Shown here: positions 7,061-11,810 of the stretch, piece by piece | Layout of the letters: every line of letters starts with the position of its first letter | How positions within the stretch are numbered: position 1 is the stretch's first letter | Notes under the pieces: model-generated | The model's input: only the letters and a program-made list of their open reading frames with translations | The model's database searches: none | What the model was told of the DNA's origin: nothing | Source of the DNA: Rhodospirillaceae bacterium | GTDB lineage: Bacteria; Pseudomonadota; Alphaproteobacteria; Dongiales; Dongiaceae | Length of the DNA: 11,810 nucleotides | Assembly: GCA_016794075.1 (NCBI GenBank) | Contig: JAEUKU010000224.1 | Coordinates: 1-11,810 of the forward strand | Direction: 5' to 3' | Position numbers and translations under genes: made by a program

Positions 7061-8626
7061 ATGACCGAGGCCGCCCCCAACCCCGCCATGACGCCGCGTC
7101 GGCGCGAACGCCGCGTGCCGCAGGTCGGCGTGCGGCAATTGCCCTTCGCCCGCGTCTACAACCGCTACAAGCCGATCGAGGTGCTGAGCGCCGACCATAT
7201 CGAGGCGATCCACCGCGCCGCCCTGAAGCTGCTGCGCGAAACCGGCATCGAGGTGATGCAGGAGCCGGCGCGCAGGATCCTGAAGGCGGCCGGCGCGGAG
7301 GTCGACCTCGCCAATGATCGCGTGCGCCTCGACCCGGAGCTGGTCGAGGGCGCGATCGCCAAGGCGCCGGCGAGCTTCGAGATGCAGGCGCGCAACCGCG
7401 CCTATGACATCGGCATCGGCAAAGGCGAGATGATCTTCGCGGCCACCGGCGGACCGGCCTTCGCCCATGATTGCGACCGGGGAAAAAGGCCCGGCACCTA
7501 TGCCGACATGTGCGACTATCTGAAGGTCGTGCATCAGCTGAACGTGCTGCATCAGGAAGGCGGTTGCCCGATCGAGCCGACCGATCTGCCGGCCGACACG
7601 CGGCATCTCGACTTCTACGAGGCAGCGATCACCACCTCGGACAAGACCTGGCAATGCTGGGCGCTCGGCGCCTACCGTGCAGAGGACGCGGTCAACATGG
7701 GCGGCATCGCCTATGGCCTCAGCCGCGCCGAGATGAAGGCGACGCCGATCACCCTCACCATCATCAATTCCAACTCGCCCTTGCGCCTCGATGTCCCGAT
7801 GTGCGAGGCGCTGCTCGCCATGGGCAAGGCCGGCCAGCCTTTGGCGATGACACCCTTCACCCTCTCCGGCGCCATGAGCCCGGTGACCTTGGCCGGCGCC
7901 CTCACCCAGCAGCACGCCGAGGCGCTGGCCATGCTGGCGCTCTCGCAGATCAACGAGCCGGGTGTCCCCGTGCTCTATGGCGGCTTCACCTCGAATGTCG
8001 ACATGCGCTCGGGCGCACCCGCCTTCGGCACGCCGGAATACACCAAGGCCGCCATGGCCGGCGGGCAATTGGCGCGGCGGCTCAACATCCCCTACCGCTC
8101 CAGCAACGTCACCGCCTCCAACATCGTCGACGTCCAGGCGTCCTATGAATCCATGATGTCGCTGTGGGGCGCCATCATGGGCGGAGTCAACCTCATCGAG
8201 CACGCGGCGGGCTGGATGGAAGGCGGCCTCACCGCCTCCTTCGAGAAGCTCGTCCTGGACGCCGAGCTCTTGCAGGGCATGCGCGAGTTCCTCAAGCCCA
8301 TCGCGGTCGACGAAGCGGAGATGGCGCTGGGCGCCATTGCCGAGGTCGGCCCCGGCGGGCATTTCTTTGGCGTCGGTCACACGCTGGAACGCTTCGAGCA
8401 TGCCTTCTACGAGCCGATGCTCTCCGACTGGCGCAACTACCAGACCTGGCAGAATGCCGGCGGCAAGACCGGCACCGAGCGCGCCAATCTGATCTGGAAG
8501 GAGCTGCTGCGCAGCTACGAGGCGCCGCCGATGGACGAAGGCCGGCGCGAGGCGCTCACCGCCTATGTCGCCAAGCGCAAGGAAGAGATCCAAGCCGGCA
8601 AGATGCTGCCGGACCCGATCGACTGA
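7061..8626 (+). CDS. MttB-superfamily (trimethylamine methyltransferase family) protein, non-pyrrolysine type
   Basis: The 521-residue product has the normal MttB-superfamily length. Recognisable blocks are YNRYKPIEVLSADHIEAIH at 33–51, followed by a LLRETGIEV helix-strand, and YGGFTSNVDMRSGAPAFGTPEY (start residue 306). NVTASNIVDVQASYESMMS and the aGxxLIEHAAGWMEGGLTAS-type segment follow. Family members move a methyl group from a quaternary or tertiary amine to a corrinoid protein; non-pyrrolysine members include MtgB (glycine betaine), MtpB and MtcB. There is no in-frame amber codon between start and the TGA stop, so it is not a pyrrolysine enzyme. GGAGG at 7049–7053 precedes the ATG, with a 13-base gap from the flavoprotein gene, so the two form an operon. 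No corrinoid-binding protein (DxHxxG motif) is encoded in the window. Methyl transfer would need one elsewhere, and the reaction is therefore inferred. Confidence 0.88.
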   Translation: MTEAAPNPAMTPRRRERRVPQVGVRQLPFARVYNRYKPIEVLSADHIEAIHRAALKLLRETGIEVMQEPARRILKAAGAEVDLANDRVRLDPELVEGAIAKAPASFEMQARNRAYDIGIGKGEMIFAATGGPAFAHDCDRGKRPGTYADMCDYLKVVHQLNVLHQEGGCPIEPTDLPADTRHLDFYEAAITTSDKTWQCWALGAYRAEDAVNMGGIAYGLSRAEMKATPITLTIINSNSPLRLDVPMCEALLAMGKAGQPLAMTPFTLSGAMSPVTLAGALTQQHAEALAMLALSQINEPGVPVLYGGFTSNVDMRSGAPAFGTPEYTKAAMAGGQLARRLNIPYRSSNVTASNIVDVQASYESMMSLWGAIMGGVNLIEHAAGWMEGGLTASFEKLVLDAELLQGMREFLKPIAVDEAEMALGAIAEVGPGGHFFGVGHTLERFEHAFYEPMLSDWRNYQTWQNAGGKTGTERANLIWKELLRSYEAPPMDEGRREALTAYVAKRKEEIQAGKMLPDPID

Positions 8627-8734
8627 TCCGCCGCTATTGCCCTTGCGTCCTTCTCGGGTGGGTGTAGCCTGACCCTGCCGCCACTGGCGGATTACCGCCT
8701 TTCCCTTGCACTCGTTGAAATCAGGGAGTCGCAC

Positions 8735-8953
8735 ATGGCAGAGAGCGTCTACAAGGTCATCGAGCTCATCGGCACCAGCACCGAATCCTGGGAGAAGGCG
8801 GCGGTCGCCGCGCTGAAGCGCGCCGGCAAGACGCTGCGCGACCTGCGCGTGGCCGAGGTCGTCGAGCAGGATCTGGTGATGAACAACGGCAAGGTCGAAG
8901 CCTTCCGCACCAAGGTCAAGGTCTCGTTCAAATACGAGGATGCGAAGAAGTAG
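8735..8953 (+). CDS. Dodecin-family small protein lacking the flavin-stacking tryptophan
   Basis: This 72-residue protein (MAESVYKVIELIGTSTESWE...) has the dodecin beta-alpha-beta-beta layout. The VYKVIELIGTS strand is followed by one helix (about 16–34, ESWEKAAVAALKRAGKTL), then AEVVEQDLVMNNGKVEAFRTKVKVSFKYE. Dodecins form 12-subunit hollow spheres that bind and buffer flavins or flavin-like compounds. In classical dodecins a Trp in a DWFEV-type segment sandwiches the flavin (W38 in Thermus). Here the aligned segment is LRVAEV, with V39 at that position, so flavin binding by that stack is doubtful. The ATG has GGGAG six bases upstream. The gene is 108 bases after the MttB-like gene. A weak TTGCGT–16–TAGCCT (8643–8670) may give it its own promoter. 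The next flavoprotein gene is close, but a functional link is only a guess. Confidence 0.9.
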   Translation: MAESVYKVIELIGTSTESWEKAAVAALKRAGKTLRDLRVAEVVEQDLVMNNGKVEAFRTKVKVSFKYEDAKK

Positions 8954-8976
8954 CCGGACTCCTGCACCCTGTCGTC

Positions 8977-8999
8977 ATGGTCGGACTTAGTCCGACCAT
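8977..8999 (+). terminator. Hairpin in left arm, possible terminator for the dodecin transcript
   Basis: ATGGTCGGAC – TTA – GTCCGACCAT forms a perfect 10-bp stem with a 3-base loop, 23 bases after the dodecin stop. No T-run follows, so it is not a classic intrinsic terminator. It could still stabilise 3' ends or assist termination. Confidence 0.4.
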
Positions 9000-9048
9000 C
9001 CACGAGTCTCTTCGGGCAAAGGTCGGTCTGCGGCAGGCAAACTCGTGG

Positions 9049-9071
9049 ATGGTCGTGCCAAGCACGACCAT
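9049..9071 (-). terminator. Hairpin in right arm, possible terminator for the aldo/keto reductase transcript
   Basis: ATGGTCGTGC – CAA – GCACGACCAT is a perfect 10-bp stem with a 3-base loop, 26 bases beyond the reductase stop on the minus strand. As in the left arm, no T-run follows. Its position between convergent genes fits a bidirectional 3'-end structure. Confidence 0.4.
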
Positions 9072-9097
9072 GACGGCTGAGTGTTGAAGAACGACCT

Positions 9098-10165
9098 CTA
9101 GAACCGCGCCTCCCCGCGCACGAAGGGTTCCAGCAGCGCGAGATCGGCGGCACCCAGCCGGTCCCGCGCGGTGCTGGCCTGGTGCCAGTAGGGATAGATC
9201 AGCGTGGGCGCGCTGACCGCATCCAGTTTTGCGCGCTCCTCCGCCGTCAGCTTGAGATCCACGGCGGGGAGATTGGCCTTCAGCTGCGCCTCGTCGCGGG
9301 CGCCGATGACCAGCGAGGTGATGGCCGGGCGGGCGAGCGACCAGGCCATGGCGACCTGCGCCGCCGGCACGTTGCGCGACGCAGCGATCGCCACCAGCAC
9401 CTCGATGGTGTCGTAGAGCTTGGCCTCATCATAGATCGGCGGCTCGCCCCAGTTCTGCAGGTGCCGGCCGCTCGCCGGCTGCCGCTGGCCGCGGCGGTAT
9501 TTGCCGGTCAGCAACCCGCCGGCAAGCGGGCTCCACACCAGCACGCCCAGCCCCTGGTCGAGCGAGAGCGGCAGCAGCTCGTATTCCGCCTCGCGCCCCT
9601 GGAGCGAATAGTAGATCTGCTGGCTGACCAGCCGCGCGCTGCCCGCGCGCTCGGAAATGCCGAGCGCCTTCATGACGTGCCAGCCGGAGAAATTCGAGCA
9701 GCCGACATAGCGCACCTTGCCCGCGCGCTGCAGGGTATCGAGCGCCTCCATCGTCTCCTCCAGCGGCGTCTGGCCGTCCCATTGATGCAGCTGGTAGAGG
9801 TCGATCCAGTCGCGGCGCAGCCGGCGCAAGCTCGCTTCGCATTCGCTGATCAGGTGCCGGCGCGACAGGCCGCGGTCGTTCGGCCCGTCGCCCATCGGGA
9901 AGCGCGCCTTGGTCGCGACCATCATGTCCTGGCGCGCGCCATCCAGCGCTTCGCCGCAGATCTCCTCCGACAGGCCTTTGGAATAGACGTTCGCCGTGTC
10001 GAGCAGGTTGATTCCGGCATCGCGGCAGATGTCGATCAAGCGTCGCGCCTCCGCCACGTCGGACGAGCCCGTCTTGGCGAAGAACCCGGCGCCGCCGAAG
10101 GTCATGGTGCCGAGGGTAAGGACCGAGACTTTGAGGCCGGAGCGGCCGAGCAGGCGATATTCCAT
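9098..10165 (-). CDS. Aldo/keto reductase, NADPH-dependent type
   Basis: The 355-residue product has the full length of an AKR TIM barrel of the YghZ/Tas/Kv-beta-like kind. It begins MEYRLLGRSGLKVSVLTLGTM. The tetrad is complete: D56 and Y61 in LLDTANVY, K86 in VATKAR and H127 in YQLHQWD. Further motifs are KVRYVGCSNFSGW, VSQQIYYSLQGREAEYELLP, WSPLAGGLLTGKYRRG and, near the end, SLVIGARDEAQLKANL, which carries the NADP 2'-phosphate contact region. Such enzymes reduce aldehydes or ketones with NADPH in the cytoplasm; the substrate cannot be told. GGGAG six bases upstream supports the ATG at 10165. The stop is TAG. It converges on the dodecin gene and lies 145 bases after the small methyltransferase gene on the same strand, so it may have its own promoter, though none is clear. 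Confidence 0.93.
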   Translation of the reverse strand: MEYRLLGRSGLKVSVLTLGTMTFGGAGFFAKTGSSDVAEARRLIDICRDAGINLLDTANVYSKGLSEEICGEALDGARQDMMVATKARFPMGDGPNDRGLSRRHLISECEASLRRLRRDWIDLYQLHQWDGQTPLEETMEALDTLQRAGKVRYVGCSNFSGWHVMKALGISERAGSARLVSQQIYYSLQGREAEYELLPLSLDQGLGVLVWSPLAGGLLTGKYRRGQRQPASGRHLQNWGEPPIYDEAKLYDTIEVLVAIAASRNVPAAQVAMAWSLARPAITSLVIGARDEAQLKANLPAVDLKLTAEERAKLDAVSAPTLIYPYWHQASTARDRLGAADLALLEPFVRGEARF

Positions 10166-10310
10166 CTTTGTCTCCCAATACGCGGGTTAGAGTTCCAATC
10201 GGTTGCCGGTGCGGCTGCCGGCGATCCGGCCTCGCTCGATTCTCTGTCCGCCTTCATTGCCCTCGCCATTTGCGGCGCTTCGAGCCGAACGGTGTCGGAC
10301 ATCATTACTT

Positions 10311-10823
10311 TCACTTTTCCGCCGGGGCGGCCGCCCGCACGCACAGCAGGCTCGCGGCTTCGACCAGAACGCGTCGATGGACGAAGCCATGCCGCTTCAG
10401 GCTGCTCGACAGGATTCCGGCGATCCGGTCGATCTGCGCGCCGCTCGGCGGCTGGTAGAAGAGATAGAGCCAACCGCGCGGACGCAGTAAATTGGTGACC
10501 GCGCCGAAACCGGCCGACGGATCGGTCCAGAACAGGTTGACGTTGATGGCGAAGACCCTGGAGAAGCGCCGCCGATCGCCCGCCATGTCCTCGACCGCCG
10601 CAACCTCGAAGGCGACCTTGCCGCTCTTCACCAGCGCCTGGTTCCGCTTGGCGGCAAGCGCAATCATCTTTGGCGACTTGTCGACCGCCAGCAGCTTTCC
10701 GCGCGCGAGCTGCCGGGCGACCAGCGGCACCGCCAAGCCATGGCCACAGCCGATCTCGAGAATCGCATCGGAAGGCCCCACATCGAGCGATTCCGCCGCC
10801 CAGGCGAAGCGGTCAGCCGGCAT
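10311..10823 (-). CDS. Small class I SAM-dependent methyltransferase
   Basis: The 170-residue protein (MPADRFAWAAESLDVGPSDA...) carries SAM-binding motif I ILEIGCGHG at 21–29 and the ribose-binding acidic residue D48 in LLAVDKSP. A motif II-like segment VFAINVNLFWTDP follows, then NLLRPRGWLYLFYQPPS as the post-motif strand. It is a minimal Rossmann methyltransferase without an obvious substrate domain, so the target (small molecule or other) is unknown. The ATG at 10823 is six bases after the mutL TGA (TGAGGGCTCATG). The ribosome-binding purines GAGGG overlap that stop, so translation is probably coupled to mutL. Some alphaproteobacterial mutL genes may share this neighbour; that would need checking. 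The frame is otherwise intact. The 145 bases after it, up to the reductase start, hold no gene I can support. Confidence 0.85.
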   Translation of the reverse strand: MPADRFAWAAESLDVGPSDAILEIGCGHGLAVPLVARQLARGKLLAVDKSPKMIALAAKRNQALVKSGKVAFEVAAVEDMAGDRRRFSRVFAINVNLFWTDPSAGFGAVTNLLRPRGWLYLFYQPPSGAQIDRIAGILSSSLKRHGFVHRRVLVEAASLLCVRAAAPAEK

Positions 10824-10829
10824 GAGCCC

Positions 10830-11810
10830 TCAGCGCCGACCGAACAGCCGCTCGATATCGGCGAGCTTCAGTTCGACATATGTGGGTCGGCCGTGGTTGC
10901 ACTGGCCGGAATACGGCGTCGCTTCCATCTGGCGCAGCAGCGCATCCATCTCCGCCTGGGTCAGGCGGCGGCCGGCGCGGACCGAGCCGTGGCAGGCCAT
11001 GGTCGAGCAGACCTCCTGCAGCCGCTCCTTCAAGGAGAGGGCATCGCCCAGTTCGGCCAGCTCGTCCGCCAAATCCTGGATCAGGCCACGCACGTCGCTC
11101 TGGCCGAGCAGCGCCGGCACCTCGCGCACCACGATGGCGCCGCTGCCGAAGGCCTCGATCACCAGGCCGAGCTCGGCCAGCTCCGGCGCGCGGGCGGCAA
11201 GCCGCTCGGCGCTGGGGCCGTCCAGTTCGACGACCTCGGGAATCAAGAGTGCCTGGCGGGCGACCCCGCCTGAGGCCAGGGCCGCCTTCATCCGCTCATA
11301 GACCAGGCGCTCATGCGCGGCGTGCTGGTCGACGATGACAATGCCGTCGGCGGTCTGGGCGACGATGTAGGTCTCGTGCACCTGGGCGCGGGCGGCCCCC
11401 AGCGGATTGGAATCTGCGGCCTCGACTGCCTCGTCCACGCGCGCGCTGGGGCGGTCGAGCTCCGGCGCCAGCGGCGCGAAGGCGGCCAGCGCCTGCGCCG
11501 CCAAAGCGGGACTCGAACGCGGCGCGGAGGAAGGAAAGCCGTGCCAGGATGCGGCCGGCGTCGAGAGTTGTTGCGGCACACCGAAAGAGGACAAAGTCTC
11601 CGCCGCCACGGTCGTCGAGGCGCGGTGCCCCGCGGCGGCCAGCGCGTGGCGAATCGCGGTCACGATCAGCCCGCGCACAAGGGCTGCATCGCGGAAGCGC
11701 ACCTCGGCCTTGGCGGGATGCACGTTGACGTCGACCTCCTCCGCCGGCAGATCGACGAACAGCGCCACCAGCGGATGGCGGTCGCGGGCCAGGAAGTCCT
11801 GATAGGCGCC
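10830..11810 (-). CDS. mutL: DNA mismatch repair protein MutL, C-terminal 326 residues (runs off right edge)
   Basis: MutL links MutS mismatch recognition to strand incision. The visible part starts inside the transducer domain (GAYQDFLARDRHPL, then VDVNVHPAKAEVRFRD). It passes through a poorly conserved Ala/Pro/Ser linker and ends in the C-terminal dimerisation/endonuclease domain. That domain contains DQHAAHERLVYE, an exact match to the metal-binding DQHA(X)2E(X)4E endonuclease motif. It also has ACHGSVRA, CNHGRP (a CPHGRP variant) and a terminal FGRR. These mark the endonuclease-active MutL of MutH-lacking bacteria. The GHKL ATPase domain lies off the right edge, about 280 residues upstream by family length. 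The stop TGA overlaps the ribosome-binding site of the small methyltransferase gene. Nothing appears damaged in the visible part. Confidence 0.97.
   Translation of the reverse strand, partial: GAYQDFLARDRHPLVALFVDLPAEEVDVNVHPAKAEVRFRDAALVRGLIVTAIRHALAAAGHRASTTVAAETLSSFGVPQQLSTPAASWHGFPSSAPRSSPALAAQALAAFAPLAPELDRPSARVDEAVEAADSNPLGAARAQVHETYIVAQTADGIVIVDQHAAHERLVYERMKAALASGGVARQALLIPEVVELDGPSAERLAARAPELAELGLVIEAFGSGAIVVREVPALLGQSDVRGLIQDLADELAELGDALSLKERLQEVCSTMACHGSVRAGRRLTQAEMDALLRQMEATPYSGQCNHGRPTYVELKLADIERLFGRR

Larger units (their letters stand above)
8973..9075. repeat. 103-bp composite inverted repeat of two REP-like palindromic arms
   Basis: Two 35-base arms, 8973–9007 and 9041–9075, are inverted copies of each other, separated by a 33-base spacer. 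They match at 30 of 35 positions. Each arm is itself a palindrome able to form a 10-bp hairpin with a 3-base loop, flanked by CACGAGT / ACTCGTG ends. Of the five differences, four fall in the hairpin stem as two paired changes that keep base pairing (G:C against T:A and A:T against G:C), and one is in the loop. The layout resembles a BIME-like pair of REP elements. Similar CGTCATGG...CCATCCACG palindromes are, from memory, common dispersed intergenic repeats in alphaproteobacteria. No transposase is present. Confidence 0.8.

Noticed and set aside
4855..7089. A 744-codon open frame on the minus strand opposite the TMADH-like gene
   Set aside because: It mirrors a gene with clear family motifs. 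Its residues (runs of R, A, G, H, D) are typical of the antisense frame of GC-rich codons, with no recognisable domain.
7061..8626. Possible pyrrolysine (amber) codon in the MttB-like gene
   Set aside because: The frame reads from ATG to TGA without an internal TAG, so it belongs to the non-pyrrolysine branch.
8678..8690. CCGCC-ACT-GGCGG hairpin after the MttB-like gene as a terminator
   Set aside because: A 5-bp stem with no following T-run; too weak to claim.
6899..8734. A 611-codon minus-strand frame opposite the MttB-like gene
   Set aside because: Same reason: a GC-bias shadow spanning two genes, with no motif and no ribosome-binding site I would trust.
10217..10230. GCCGG-CGAT-CCGGC hairpin as a terminator after the small methyltransferase
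   Set aside because: Only a 5-bp stem with no T-run; such short GC palindromes are expected by chance in this DNA.
10102..10473. A 123-codon minus-strand frame spanning the gap before the aldo/keto reductase
   Set aside because: It overlaps two well-supported genes in another frame and has no recognisable domain, so it is not supported as a gene.

Overview
The window reads as a chromosomal segment of a G+C-rich alphaproteobacterium. Third codon positions are so GC-rich that long spurious frames open opposite most genes. A pyrF–trpF–trpB order and an endonuclease-type MutL fit a Rhodospirillales-like lineage, but that placement is inference from gene content and not a phylogenetic result. There are no rRNA, tRNA or CRISPR signals and no transposase gene. 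No gene-free stretch reaches 300 bases.

Region 1 (1–2952, minus strand) is a biosynthetic cluster transcribed leftward: pyrF (pyrimidine), an uncharacterised six-helix inner-membrane protein, trpF, and the 5' part of trpB (tryptophan), which runs off the left edge. pyrF, the membrane gene and trpF are separated by only 8 and 1 bases, so translation is probably coupled. trpB follows after 86 bases.

Region 2 (3188–4931, plus strand), divergent from pyrF, holds two tandem paralogous trypsin-fold lipoproteins. Each has a lipobox, a proline-rich linker, a complete His-Asp-Ser triad and two probable disulfides. Neither has the trypsin specificity aspartate.

Region 3 (4928–8953, plus strand) is the most interesting. 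A promoter-like TTGACA overlaps the stop codon of the second protease, and a perfect 12-bp GntR-like palindrome covers the probable -10. It drives a trimethylamine-dehydrogenase-family flavoprotein and, 13 bases later, a non-pyrrolysine MttB-superfamily methyltransferase. The flavoprotein keeps the flavinylated Cys, the Fe-S ligands and the Tyr/His/Arg active-site residues of TMADH. It appears to have lost two of the three aromatic residues that bind trimethylammonium. The pair suggests sequential removal of methyl groups from an unidentified N-methylated compound. A small dodecin-family gene without the flavin-stacking Trp follows.

Region 4 (8954–11810) starts with a 103-bp repeat: two 35-bp palindromic arms in inverted orientation whose differences preserve base pairing. 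It lies between the converging dodecin and aldo/keto reductase genes. Further right, on the minus strand, are the aldo/keto reductase, a small SAM-dependent methyltransferase, and the 3' part of mutL. The methyltransferase start lies 6 bases after the mutL stop.
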